From NCBI GenBank assembly GCA_032717465.1, contig CM064713.1, positions 2,808,501-2,872,500 on the forward strand: DNA of 64,000 nucleotides, in the 5' to 3' direction. The notes under the pieces were generated by a model. The model was given only the letters and a program-made list of their open reading frames with translations. It searched no databases and was not told where the DNA came from. The translations under genes were made by a program, and so were the position numbers. Origin of the DNA: Coenobita brevimanus. Taxonomy: Eukaryota; Arthropoda; Malacostraca; Decapoda; Coenobitidae. Below, piece after piece: positions 11,077 to 21,825 of the stretch. Positions within the stretch are counted from its first letter, which is position 1. Each line of letters starts with the position of its first letter.

Positions 11077-11190
11077 CTTTCCTACACCCTTCTACACACA
11101 TTCTTACACTTACACACTGCCCCCCCCCACCCACACACACACACTTACACATACACACTCTTACACCCTCTCACTATTTCCTACACCCAC
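10670..11190 (-). repeat. C-rich decamer array with 60-bp higher-order repeat, then (CA)n
   Basis: 10670-10830 repeats a block of about 30 bp (CCACCTACACCCACACATAC alternating with ACGTACACTC), giving a 60-bp higher-order period. 10831-11190 is more degenerate and includes (CA)n at about 11015-11076. Confidence 0.88.
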
Positions 11191-11402
11191 CAAGATTATT
11201 TTTCATATCTTAATCAGGATCCCTCTTAGCGAAAAGGATTTGATACCATTCTGCCAAATTGAAGAGGATTCAAACCTTTATATTAGGATTTTTATTTCAG
11301 TGTTGACTCTCCTGTTATATCCTGACTCTGTACTGATGGGTTTTGGAGCTTATAAAGGATTTTGTTGGTACGCGATAAATCTATGCATATACTGCCCATA
11401 TA

Positions 11403-11713
11403 AAAAGATAGATAGATAGATAAATAGACAGATAGATAGATAGGCAGATAGGCAGGTAGGCAGGTAGGTACTATAGGTAGGTAGGGGGGAAGGCAGGTAG
11501 GTAGATAGGTAGGTATATAGGGGGCAAGGTAGGTAGGTAGACAGGTAGTTAGGAAGGCAGACAGATAGACAGATAGATAGACAGATCCAGACAGACAGAT
11601 AGATAGACAGACAGATGGGTAGACAGGCTGATAGAAAGACAGATAGAGAGATAGGCAAACAGATAGACGGAGAGATAAATAGACAGATAGATAAATAGAT
11701 AGACAGATAGACA
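11403..11713. repeat. Degenerate (GATA)/(GACA)/(GGTA) tetranucleotide array
   Basis: About 310 bp of GATA, GACA and GGTA units in the GATA sense on +. No RT1 body is seen upstream, so its origin from an RT1 tail is possible but not shown. The Tyr/Leu/Ser ORFs on the minus strand are artefacts. Confidence 0.9.
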
Positions 11714-11734
11714 GGGTGATCCATAAAGATCGCA

Positions 11735-11815
11735 CCCTGCATTAGTTATTTAGTTCCTACTCCCACTGCCACACCCACGCCCACACCAGCAGACTGTGCC
11801 GTTCCCAAAACACAC
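11735..11815 (+). repeat. Dispersed family E fragment
   Basis: Contains CTACTCCCACTGCCACACCC, then ACGCCCACACCAGCAGACTG, then GCCGTTCCCA. The same blocks occur at 53.2-53.4 kb, where they form part of a foldback element. Confidence 0.7.
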
Positions 11816-11862
11816 AGGATATTCCCAGATAAGTTGTGGAGCGCTATTTTTGGACCAGATAT

Positions 11863-11864
<2 letters not shown>

Positions 11865-11901
<37 letters not shown>

Positions 11902-11915
11902 TCTCTCTCTCTTTC

Positions 11916-11995
<80 letters not shown>

Positions 11996-12009
11996 TCTCT
12001 CTCTCTTTC

Positions 12010-12095
<86 letters not shown>

Positions 12096-12109
12096 TCTCT
12101 CTCTCTTTC

Positions 12110-12188
<79 letters not shown>
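11865..12188. repeat. Higher-order compound microsatellite: three tandem (CA)n-CTTTC...TTC-(CT)n modules
   Basis: Modules start near 11867, 11961 and 12063. Each has 15-17 CA units, then the exact linker CTTTCTCTCTCTCTTTCTTC, then (CT)n. A final (CA)n runs to 12188. Identical linkers show module duplication rather than independent microsatellite growth. Confidence 0.93.
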
Positions 12189-12190
<2 letters not shown>

Positions 12191-12299
12191 AATAAGCTTA
12201 TGAGTGTATATCATGAACAAAGTTAATCCTTTTACTCAATTTTCACTCTAACCTCTTCAAACCGAGGACGAAATTTGTAATTTATTACTGGGCTAAGGG

Positions 12300-12301
12300 A
12301 C

Positions 12302-12358
<57 letters not shown>

Positions 12359-13140
12359 CCCTTTTCATCCTCTCCCCTCTCACGACACCTTTATGTTTTC
12401 CCCAGGGACTCAGCCAAGCCTCTTATTTTCCCCTCATCCATGCCCTCCCTCCTCTCCCCTCACTCTTTTCCCCTCCTCTTCCCTCTCTTTTCTCCCCTCT
12501 CTTCCTCCCCTCTTCTCCCCTCACTCTTCTCTCCTTCCTTTTTTCCGCCTTTCCTCCCTCCCTTTCTCTTTCCTCTTCTCCTCATTCTTCTTTCTTAACT
12601 CTTCCCTCCCTCCTTTATTCATTCATTCTGCCCTCTTTCCTCTTATTTTTCCTTCCAATCCCCTCTCAACTTTTCCCTCCTCCCTCCTTCATCCCTTCCC
12701 TCCTCTTCTTTCCTCTTCCCTCCCTTCCTCTCCCTTTTTTTTATTCCACTCTCCTCCATCATCCCTTAATATTATTTGCATCTTCTTATCTTTTCTCCAC
12801 CATCTCTCCACACACTTCCCTCCCTTCCTCCTCTCCATATTCTTTCTTTCCTCCCTCCTCCTATCCTTATCCCTCCCTTCCCAGTTCATTCCTCCCTCCC
12901 CCTCTCTTTCTCTTCTCACTCTCTGCTCCTCCATTTCTCCTCTCCTCGTTCTTTCTTCCCTCCTTCCTTCACCCCTTAGTCTCTCTCTCTCCCCCTTCTC
13001 TGCCCATTCTTCCCTCCCTCTCTTTTCCTCATTTCACTCTCTCCTCTTTCATTCCTCTTCACTTTACACCCCAATCCCTCAATTTTTATCCCTTACTCAA
13101 TCAATTCTTTCCCATAAACTTTCCAAGGCAATTTTCCCAA
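12300..13140. repeat. (CT)n run plus long polypyrimidine tract
   Basis: (CT)n at about 12306-12355, then about 780 bp of C/T-dominated sequence on + with no regular period. The long Ser/Pro/Leu/Phe ORF (12393-13220) arises because purine-poor sequence rarely makes stop codons. Confidence 0.85.
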
Positions 13141-13207
13141 GCATTTCTCACTTTTTCCTGCCGGCTCCATCTAGGGGGTTCGTTGGGGTGGTGGGGGCAA
13201 AATCCCT

Positions 13208-13407
13208 CGTTTCTCTTTAACATGACCTAAATTTGCCATCTTTCCATCCTGAATGCTGAATGTAAGAGGATATTAATGGTAGAATGCGGTGTTAGTCACG
13301 AAGAAGTGCTGTTCAAGGCAGAGTCAGCATCATCTTTGTTTTGCCTCTGAGTTACTTGAAGTAGCTGTACAAGGACGAAATTCCGGCCCAAATTAAGGAT
13401 AAAGGAA
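13208..13407 (+). repeat. MITE-like family A copy
   Basis: ACCTAAATTTGCCATC, then CTGAATGCTGAATG, then GTTAGTCACGAAGAAGTGCT, GCCTCTGAGTTAC, GGACGAAATTCCGG and CCCAAATTAAGGATAAAGGA. Same block order as at 5620-5825. The right terminus merges with the minisatellite that follows. Confidence 0.75.
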
Positions 13408-13775
13408 TGAAATAAAGGAGAAAGGAATGAAGTAAAGGAGAAAGGAGTACAGTAAAGGAGAAAGGAGTACAGTAAAGGAGAAAGGAGTACAGTAAAGGAG
13501 AAAGGAGTACAGTAAAGGAGAAAGAAATAAAGTAAACGAGAAAGAGGTACAGTAAAGGAGAAAGAAATAAAGTAAACGAGAAAGAGGTACAGTAAAGGAG
13601 AAAGAAATAAAGTAAACGAGAAAGAGGTACAGTAAAGGAGAAAGAAATAAAGTAAACGAGAAAGAGGTACAGTAAAGGAGAAAGAAATAAAGTAAACGAG
13701 AAAGAGGTACAGTAAAGGAGAAAGAAATAAAGTAAACGAGAAAGAGGTACAGTAAAGGAGAAAGAAATAAAGTTA
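13398..13775. repeat. 20/40-bp minisatellite (AAAGGAGTACAGTAAAGGAG and variant)
   Basis: A few 20-bp units followed by six almost identical 40-bp units (AAAGAAATAAAGTAAACGAG plus AAAGAGGTACAGTAAAGGAG). It starts exactly at the right end of the family A copy. The 144-codon minus-strand ORF is a product of the period. Confidence 0.95.
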
Positions 13776-13854
13776 AAGTCTGCCATATAACAAAGGTTCT
13801 TGAAAAAAAAAACTAGTTAAGTCTATCGCTGTTTCCTTCCCTTTTGGACTTCTT

Positions 13855-14075
13855 CTGTAATCCCTCCACTCTATTTCCACCCTCCCTCCTTCTGTACCCA
13901 TCCTCCCCTCCCTCCCTTCCACCCTCCCTCCTACTGTACCCATCCTCCCCTCCCTCCCTTCCACCCTCCCTCTAATCCCTTCCCTCCTCCTTCCCTCCCT
14001 CCCTCCCTCCCTCTAATCTCTTCCCTCCTCCCTCCCACACTCCCTCCTCCTCTCTCTCCCCACACTCCCTTCAAC
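13855..14075. repeat. Pyrimidine tract with 51-bp duplication
   Basis: CCACCCTCCCTCCT followed by CTGTACCCATCCTCCCCTCC occurs twice in tandem (about 13877-13975), then (CCCT)n-like sequence to 14075. Confidence 0.8.
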
Positions 14076-14876
14076 ATCATCATCCGTCAAAGTCAGCTTA
14101 GGTCAGACAAACTCCATATTGGCCAGTTCATGTTGTCCTTAATTTTAGTCGCGTCTTCTTGTTTGGTTTCCTTCTTTCGGCCTTTTTTTCTTGTCTGATT
14201 GTGGCAGGCACTTCTACCCTTCAGAATTAACCGATTCCAACCGAACTTGGACACAATGACCAGCCTACTACCTAGTCCTGATAATAAGGTTTTGTTTGTT
14301 AGACAACACGTCGCCTAGCAACGGCCGAAAAACAGTTTTGTATGTACTTTTCATGTTCTAAGCTGTAGCACTACTAATGGGCGTAGAAAGCTCGGACCGC
14401 TCTAGGCGTCATCTTGAGGTCATTCCCTGTCGGAAGTGTGCCATCCATTTTTCTCTCTCTCTCCTCTAGTTTTCGGGTGGCAACCCTGCGAAGGTTGACC
14501 TCAGTGTCCCTAGCAACCAGTACCGGCTTTCAAAAATGTCCCCCTATTTCCCCAGCGGCTGCATGGGATTGAATGAAAGTTTGAATGTTTATAGACATTG
14601 ACTAATACTACAACTTTCCATCGTACACCTATGCGCAACATTGGCCAGGTCAGGGATCAAAGGTCATCAAATGCGAAAACGGTGAAAATAGCTACAATCG
14701 GGACTATGCTCACGCGAAATGCTAAGGATCCAAAGGTTATTAAGCCAGGGCCATGATTCTTGGGTGGGATGTTGTCCATCGGTATCGCCATACAGGTGCG
14801 ATTTTTCATACCGTAACTCACTTCCGGTCACTGACAAAGCTTGGTCCGCTTAAAGCTGGACATCGTCGCCTACCGG

Positions 14877-14880
<4 letters not shown>
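14076..14880. other. Non-simple stretch of about 800 bp, no gene recognised
   Basis: The longest block in the first 24 kb with balanced composition and little simple sequence. No frame over 60 codons stands out. Phrases such as CCGATTCCAACCGAACTTGG and GATCAAAGGTCATCAAATGC resemble old interspersed repeats of invertebrates as I remember them, but no second copy is present in the window. It could be an old transposon remnant or unannotated unique sequence. Confidence 0.4.
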
Positions 14881-15345
<465 letters not shown>

Positions 15346-15578
15346 TAATCTGTCTGAACCTTTTTAGCATCCTCTGTACTCTGGCGGCTTCGTCTAAAGA
15401 TATTTGTTGTAATTACCAAACTTCTTTTCATGTTCTATTATTCTGAGCTGAGTATTATTCATGGCACGGAAGCGTTTTTCATTTCCACCAACAGTGATTT
15501 GGCCTTTGCTTTCAATGGTAATAAAATACGTCTGTCATATTTAGGACGAAGAAAAGAGTAAAACTCTAAGTTACCCTG

Positions 15579-15582
<4 letters not shown>

Positions 15583-15637
<55 letters not shown>
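15583..15637. repeat. (CT)n microsatellite
   Basis: CT run of about 55 bp. Confidence 0.95.
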
Positions 15638-15641
<4 letters not shown>

Positions 15642-15894
15642 GCATTACAACCAAGACTCATTCCTGTCCAAACCATCTCACTTTGTCCCATTAACCCACA
15701 TGCATTTCACATACACCAGCCCAGCAGTAATTTCTCTCCACACCGTCTCACCCTTCTAATTTCCTCCTAACATGCATTACACAAATACTAGACTAACATT
15801 AATTAATGCCCGCACCTCCTGGCACAAGGCATTGATTTATTTATTATTTGCCTCACTTTACATCAAGGCCTCTAACTCGTCTCCCATTCTCTCA

Positions 15895-16513
15895 TGCATA
15901 ATACGAGTGTCTCTCTCTGTTCATCCTCTGTCCTCCTCCTCCTCCTCCTCCTCCTGCCTTTCTGTTCCCGCACGTACAATACAAGCAGTTTCTTCCATTC
16001 AGTCTCCTTCTCATCCTGTCTCCACCTGCGTCTCCTATTTCTGGATGCATTGTGTGGGACTGGCGTTTATCCTTCCTTTCTTCGGCCCATCTTCTCTCCT
16101 TCCCTTGAGTTTGGCTTTACTTCCCTCCATCTCTCCATTACCATCCCTTCTGTTCACCATTCTTCTTTTCCCTTTCTTCTTTTCTCCTTCTTCTTCAGTC
16201 TTTACTTCCCTCGTTCGCCCAATTCTCCTTTCCTTTACCTTCTTCCACTTTTCCTCTCTCTCTCCTCTCCTTCCCTTACGTCTTTCATCTCATCCTTTCT
16301 CGATTTCTCTCTTCTCTATCCTCTCTATCCCTCTCATTTCCTCTGTCTCTCTTTTCTCTCTTTCCCCTATCGTTCTAACGTTTACTTCTCTCTCCATTCT
16401 CTTTTCCCTCTATGTACTATTCCTTCTCTCTGTCAGTCCATTCTCCCTCTTTCTGTCACTTGCTTTTTTTCCCTCGATGTCCATCCTCTCTATCTCCCCA
16501 TTCTCTTCCCACT

Positions 16514-16570
<57 letters not shown>

Positions 16571-16572
16571 AC
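15895..16572. repeat. Polypyrimidine tract ending in (CT)n
   Basis: (TCC)n at about 15931-15955, irregular C/T-rich sequence, then (CT)n at about 16518-16566. The overlapping 269- and 240-codon ORFs are low-complexity Ser/Leu/Phe/Pro frames without domain character. Confidence 0.8.
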
Positions 16573-16796
16573 CGTTCCTGAATTACTCCTTTCTCTTGCC
16601 TCACAAATTTTCCTGATATATTTCAACGTTTTATTGAGCACGTACGGTGTGACCAAACCCCCTGATGCTTGGAATTTGGATGTGAAGACTATATCTAACT
16701 AATTCCAGTTTGAAAGCTTGTGCAAAGTGAAGGTAAAAAGTTTAGTGCTGGCAAAAATAAAAGGGTATCATTGTAGTGAAAATGAAAAGGACTGAA

Positions 16797-16797
<1 letters not shown>

Positions 16798-16871
<74 letters not shown>

Positions 16872-16885
16872 ATCAATCAATCAGT
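16798..16885. repeat. Compound (TCTG)n(CT)n(CA)n(TCAA)n
   Basis: Four microsatellite motifs abut without intervening sequence. Confidence 0.93.
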
Positions 16886-17104
16886 CAGTCAACCAAACCT
16901 TCCCTCCACACATCAATACTTTTCAGTGTTTTTTGACCAAACCATCAAGTAATTATCCCTCACGCGGACACCTGCATTTTACCTGGTTAATAGTAGAGTG
17001 TTTGATGCTGAGGTTTAGGGCAGCTAATTATGGTCATTAAGGGGACTAATTAGTAAAGAGGAGGAGGATTATTAACACTGACTAGGAGGTTTGTGTGGAG
17101 GGAT

Positions 17105-17280
17105 CGTGAGGGAGGGGTTGTGTGGGTTTGAGTGTGTGTCGGGGGACTGTGTGTGTGTGGGGGGTTGTGTGTGTGTGTGTGTGTGTGTGTGTGGGGGGGG
17201 GGGTCAGGTATTGCGGTGTGTGTAATTGCATTTTTGGTGTGTACGTGCTTTGTCTGTGCGGGTACGTATGTGTTGTGCAG

Positions 17281-17361
<81 letters not shown>

Positions 17362-17466
17362 CACAGACGAACTGACAGACAGTAGGAGACACAGACACAC
17401 ACAGACAGAAACAGAGCATTGGATACACACACACAAACACACACACGCACACATACATACACACAC

Positions 17467-17515
<49 letters not shown>
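17105..17515. repeat. (GT)n and (CA)n arrays facing each other
   Basis: Interrupted GT from 17140, (GT)n at 17286-17359, then a GACAGA block and (CA)n at about 17425-17515. The GT and CA halves are inverted complements around 17.37 kb. Confidence 0.92.
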
Positions 17516-17519
<4 letters not shown>

Positions 17520-17744
17520 CAGAGTGTGAATGACCAAGACTGTAAAATAAACCAAGGCGAATTAAATACAATATAGTGCCTAAAACTTAAAACACAACTT
17601 AGAACTTTCCAAACACTCTTTCAACTGATTCTATTTCATGTCAGTCTGAGCGAATCTAAATATATATGAGAAATGAAAACCTGGAAAATATATGTACAGT
17701 TTCACCTTCGTTTTAACTCTCTCATGATAGGAATAACTCTTGGC

Positions 17745-17920
17745 AATTTTTCCACCCCACATGGGACGAATTTCTTCAGCTCAGTGAGTCATGGGAGCTT
17801 AGGAGTGTTAATATGGGGAGCCTTAACCCCTTCATGGTCCAGACAACTCTATATTGTACTCTAGCTAAACCCAGACGATTTTATTCAGCTGAGAGTGAGC
17901 CATAGGAGTCTGAGTGTTTA
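17745..17920 (+). repeat. Two related units of a family D-like repeat
   Basis: TTCTTCAGCTCAGTGAGTCA near 17771 and TTATTCAGCTGAGAGTGAGC near 17880, the latter preceded by CAGACGAT, repeat a block that also occurs near 57190. A CTTAACCCCTTCA motif sits between, as inside family D. The relationship to D is inferred from the shared CAGACGATTTTATTCAGCT. Confidence 0.5.
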
Positions 17921-18013
17921 TCAGTGAGGAGGGTGTGAGTTGGAGAGAAGGTAGGCTGATGGTGAAAGACAGATTGACGTGGAGGCGATTTGTTTGTGAC
18001 CGGCCTTTGTAGG
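17921..18013 (+). mobile_element. RT1 3' fragment (copy 3)
   Basis: GAGGAGGGTGTGAGTTGGAG, then ATTGACGTGGAGGCGATTTG, TTTGTGACC and GTAGGATT parallels the last 30 codons of RT1 (GGVSW, then TWRRFVCGH). It lacks the GATA tail. Confidence 0.7.
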
Positions 18014-18049
18014 ATTCACTCGTGTGGACTATTGAGAGAATGCGATGAA

Positions 18050-18052
<3 letters not shown>

Positions 18053-18095
<43 letters not shown>
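18053..18095. repeat. (GA)n microsatellite
   Basis: GA run of about 43 bp. Confidence 0.95.
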
Positions 18096-18098
<3 letters not shown>

Positions 18099-18257
18099 AC
18101 ATGGAGGAAACAGCCGAGTATTAGTATCTATGGTAACGCTAAACCTTAAAAAAAAAAAAAAAAAAAGTGAATTTCCCCTCACTCTAATCCACACCCGAGC
18201 CAGAGCTGCAATATACCATTTACGAGGAAGGGTATTGGTGCTCAGAGACATTATATA

Positions 18258-18278
18258 GTAGTAGTAGTAGTAGTAGTG

Positions 18279-18309
<31 letters not shown>

Positions 18310-18486
18310 AAGGAAATGATGAAGATAAAGAAGTTAGTAGTCGTAGTAGTAGTAGGAGGAGTCTTCTGATATTTTTTGTTGGGGGGTGGGGTATAGGGAA
18401 GTAGCTGAGGGGCGTCTGTATAGCCAGGCAGTAAAGCCGCCTGGTTATATCGGTGCCACCACCTGAAGGCGTCCATCTCCAGCACC
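18258..18486 (-). repeat. SINE-like family B copy with AGT/ACT trinucleotide tail
   Basis: On the minus strand: GGTGCTGGAGATGGACGCC, AGGTGGTGGCACCGATATAA, CTGCCTGGCTATACAG, then a GT-poor body and an ACT trinucleotide array (18333-18360 and 18258-18309 on +). The array lies at the 3' side of the element, as a tail would. Confidence 0.75.
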
Positions 18487-18519
18487 GTAACCCACTGTAA
18501 ACAAAGCAATCATTAACGA

Positions 18520-18573
18520 GAGAGAGAGAGAGAGAGAGAGATAGTAATCCTGTAGTAATCCAGGCTTCTTGGC

Positions 18574-18622
<49 letters not shown>
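18520..18622. repeat. (GA)n and (CT)n microsatellites
   Basis: (GA)n at about 18520-18541 and (CT)n at about 18577-18622. Confidence 0.93.
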
Positions 18623-18628
<6 letters not shown>

Positions 18629-18719
18629 AGCCTTTTAAAGTATCGTTATATTTCACCATCTAAACCTCTATTCTTTATTCCTTACCACCTCTATTCCTCT
18701 TACTTTCCACCCCTCCTCT

Positions 18720-18841
18720 GCCTCCTCTTCTTCTTCCTCCTCCTCCTTTTCCTCCTCCTCCTTCTCCTTCTCCTCCTCCTCCTCCTCCTCCTCCTCCTCC
18801 TCCTCCTCCTCCTCCTCCTCCTCCTCCTCCTCCTCCTCCTT
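18720..18841. repeat. (CTC)n trinucleotide array
   Basis: Irregular CTT/CTC to 18767, then about 25 perfect CTC units to 18841. Confidence 0.95.
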
Positions 18842-18929
18842 CTAAGTGAATATTCTACACATTACAGGAATATTATTAATGATGTTATGGTAATGGGAAA
18901 ACGAATTTATTACAGTATTAAAATTATGT

Positions 18930-19310
18930 AAGGCAAGAAGGGAGAGGGAGAGGGAGGAGAGAAAGGGAGAGGGAGGAGAGAAGGAGAAGAGAAGGGGAGA
19001 AGAAGGAGAGAAGGGGAGAGAGAAGGACAAGGACTGGAGAGAGACGAAGGGATGAAGGAAGGATAGGAGAAGTAGGGAGAGAGGGGGCAGGGGAGGAGGA
19101 AGAGGAGGAGGAACGGCGGGGAAGATGGAAGAGGAGGAGTGTGGAGAGAAGTGGAAGAAGAAGAAAAGGAAGAGGAGGAGGAGGAGAAGGAGAGGGAAAA
19201 GTGGGGACGGAGGAAACGGATGAGTATGGAGAAAGGAAGAAGTGAAGTGGGAAGGAGGGTATGGGGTGAGGAGAGAGGAAGATCGGAAGTGAGGAGTATA
19301 AACTGAAGAA
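18930..19310. repeat. Purine-rich tract
   Basis: GGAGAGAAGG-type irregular purine sequence on +. The 163-codon minus-strand frame here is low complexity. Confidence 0.75.
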
Positions 19311-19344
19311 AACATATGGGGAAATATCCTCACTTTTATTTACA

Positions 19345-19690
19345 AGGAAGTGGTTTTTTCCCTTTTATTCTTGCTACCTCCAGACGATTTTATTCGGCTT
19401 AGGGGAGACTGTCTATACCCCGTTCACTTTAACTTGGCAGAGATTTTCGTCCTCTCCAGGCTTTATTTCACGTAGCCTGGCATCCTTTCCATAGCACTTC
19501 TTCGTGACTGGCATCATATTCTAGTGTTTAATGTTACCACCCAGCGTTCAAGATGGAGAGATGGCAATTTTAGGCCAAATTAAGAGTGAAAAGAGTATAG
19601 CTGAGCAAAATGATAAGGAGAACTCTATCTACTTCCTTCAGTTCTAAAAGTCTATCCCAAGATTAAGAAAATCGTCTGGAGATAAGAGAT
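19345..19690 (+). repeat. MITE-like family D copy split by a family A insertion
   Basis: Left D end at 19355-19412 (TTATTCTTGCTACCTCCAGA then CGATTTTATTCGGCTTAGGG) and right D end at 19601-19690 (AAAATCGTCTGGAGATAAGA) are inverted complements. Family A (19413-19600) sits between. Removing A brings the D halves together. Confidence 0.65.
19413..19600 (-). repeat. MITE-like family A copy, both ends present (188 bp)
   Basis: Starts CTATACCCCGTTCAC and ends GTGAAAAGAGTATAG, imperfect inverted complements, with GGCC-type continuations inside both ends. The interior has CATAGCACTTCTTCGTGACT, the reverse of the A hallmark. No ORF. It is inserted in family D. Confidence 0.8.
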
Positions 19691-19771
19691 AAAAGAAATA
19701 CGTCATTGAGGGGAAGAGGTTAAATGTTCGAGTGATATATGGGATGGATGGGAAATATGAAGTGAGGAATT

Positions 19772-20504
19772 AACTCTCTCTCTCTCTCTCTCTCTCTGCT
19801 TGCCTACCTTCCTCCCTGACTTCCTCCCTGCTCTCTCTCTCCCTAAAATCCTCCATAAGTCTGCCTTTCTCCTGCTCATCTGTCTTCCTTCCTTTTATTT
19901 TCCTCTCCTCGTCTTCTCCTCGCACCCTCATACATCTTTCTTACTTTCTCATCTTCCTTCATCACTCCCACTACACATCGTGGTCCTTCTCTTCTCTTTA
20001 CAGCTTTCATCAATCTTACTCTCTTTCTAAACTTCTCTCTCAATTGCATATCTTCCTCCTCCTCTTTCTCTCGTGGTTATATTCTTTCTTTCTTTCTTAC
20101 TCACATTATCTTCTTCCGTTTCCCATTTATATTTATTCTCCCTTTTTTTACTACTTCTCTCCTTCGTATCTTTCATCCTTCCATCACCTTTTCTTAATAT
20201 ATATCATTACCTTTCTCGCTTTCTCACCTTTCCTTATTCCTACCTACGCGTTTTCTCCCTCTTTCTCCCCTTCCTCTTCTCACATCTGTGTATCTCCCTT
20301 TCTTTTTATCTCCCTTTAGCTGTCCCTCTTTTTTCTTTCTTCCTTATTTTTCTCTACATTCATCTTTTCTCCTCCCTTCTACCCTTTTCTCTTCCCTTTA
20401 CTGATTTCACATAACTTCCATCCTTCCTTCCTCCTAATCATTCCTTCTCTCTTCCATTTTCATCGTCTTCCTTTTATTTTTCCTTCACGCCTCTTTTTTA
20501 TTCC

Positions 20505-20575
<71 letters not shown>
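19772..20575. repeat. Polypyrimidine tract ending in (CT)n
   Basis: A short (CT)n, about 700 bp of irregular C/T-rich sequence, then (CT)n at about 20508-20571. The ORFs over it are low-complexity. Confidence 0.82.
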
Positions 20576-20696
20576 AGGCGACGAGAATAATCAAAGGTAT
20601 TAAAAGACCAATTAACTGATAAGCTACTCGAATTAGGTGAGTTACTGATAGTTACTTAGAGAGAGAGAGAGAGAGAATGAGTGCCCTTCTTCTTGG

Positions 20697-20698
<2 letters not shown>

Positions 20699-20762
<64 letters not shown>

Positions 20763-20803
20763 CAGTCAAGAATTCAATTTTCTTTCTGCAAAATATTTTT
20801 TTT

Positions 20804-20860
<57 letters not shown>
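20699..20860. repeat. (GT)n and (CT)n microsatellites
   Basis: (GT)n at 20699-20760 and (CT)n at about 20808-20860. Confidence 0.95.
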
Positions 20861-20865
<5 letters not shown>

Positions 20866-20934
20866 TCTCAAAATATTCATTAAAATTTCTCCCATTAACT
20901 CCATAAACTTGCGCTGGCTTGACTCCTTAAGTCA

Positions 20935-21478
20935 GCAATCTCTCTCCCTCCCTCCCTTTCCCTTTCTCTCCCTTTCTCCCTCTCTCCTTCTCCCTGTCTC
21001 TCCTTCTCTCCTTTCATCCCTCTCTCCCTCTCGCCTTCTCCCTCTCTCCTTTCCTCCCTTTCTTTCCCTCTCCCTCCACCTCCATTCCTCTATCCCGTTC
21101 TCTCTCTATCCCTCCCTCCTTCCCTTCCTTCCCCCCTCCCTCTCCCTCCTCCTTCCTTCCTCCCTCTCTCCCTCCCTCTTTAACTCCTTGCCGTCCTCCC
21201 TTCCTGTAACAATGCTTTATTGCCTCGCTGATGGCCTTCCTCCCTGCCTGCCCCACTCCCTTCCTGCCTCACTCTTTGCCTCCCTCACTCCCTGCTTGCC
21301 TCACTCCCTCCTTGCCCCACTCCCTCCCTGCCTAATCCCCTGCCTGCCTCACTCTCTGTCTGTCTCACTTTCACACTGCCTGACTCACTTACTGCCTGCA
21401 CACTCCCTACCTTCCACTCACCGTACCTGCCTACCTACTGTACCTACCTGCCAGGTCGCATGCTTCTTCCTTCCCCCC

Positions 21479-21523
<45 letters not shown>

Positions 21524-21560
21524 CGCACACACACACACACCTTTATTGCCTTTCAGTGCC
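20935..21560. repeat. Polypyrimidine tract with CTCCCTGCCTGCC-type units
   Basis: Pyrimidine-rich, with loosely repeated TCACTCCCTGCCTGCC segments at 21240-21400 and (CT)n(CA)n at about 21484-21540. Confidence 0.82.
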
Positions 21561-21628
21561 TTTGATTTTCTCCATCCCCTTCCCCCTACCTTCTTAACCC
21601 CCTCAAAACGATTACTCAAGTTCGCAGT

Positions 21629-21775
21629 TTTTCCTTACTATTACCAGACGATTTCCTTCAGCTTGGGAGAGACTTTATTGAGCTGGAGGGGTTAGTGCAG
21701 CCTCCTTTAACCCCCTCAGTAAAGGACGATTTCCCTTAAGCTGAGTAAAATCGTTTGACAGCATCAAGAATAAAA
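21629..21775 (+). repeat. MITE-like family D copy, near full length (about 147 bp)
   Basis: Left end CTTACTATTACCAGACGATT and right end AAATCGTTTGACAGCATCAA with AGAATAAA are inverted complements with mismatches. The interior has GAGCTGGAGGGGTTAG and CTTTAACCCCCTCAGT, themselves complementary. It is non-coding and can fold back along its full length. Confidence 0.75.
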
Positions 21776-21825
21776 ATAAAATAGAAGTTCTTAGGCTGAA
21801 GGGATCGATTTTTTCTGTTAACTTT

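Noticed and set aside
10086..11213. Long + strand ORF (375 codons), Thr/His/Pro-rich
   Set aside because: It reads a (GA)n run and then the CACCCACCTA decamer array. There is no domain and no non-repetitive coding context.
14076..14880. Possible conserved gene fragment in the long non-simple stretch
   Set aside because: No frame longer than about 60 codons, no motif, and no splice-bounded exon pattern that I can support.
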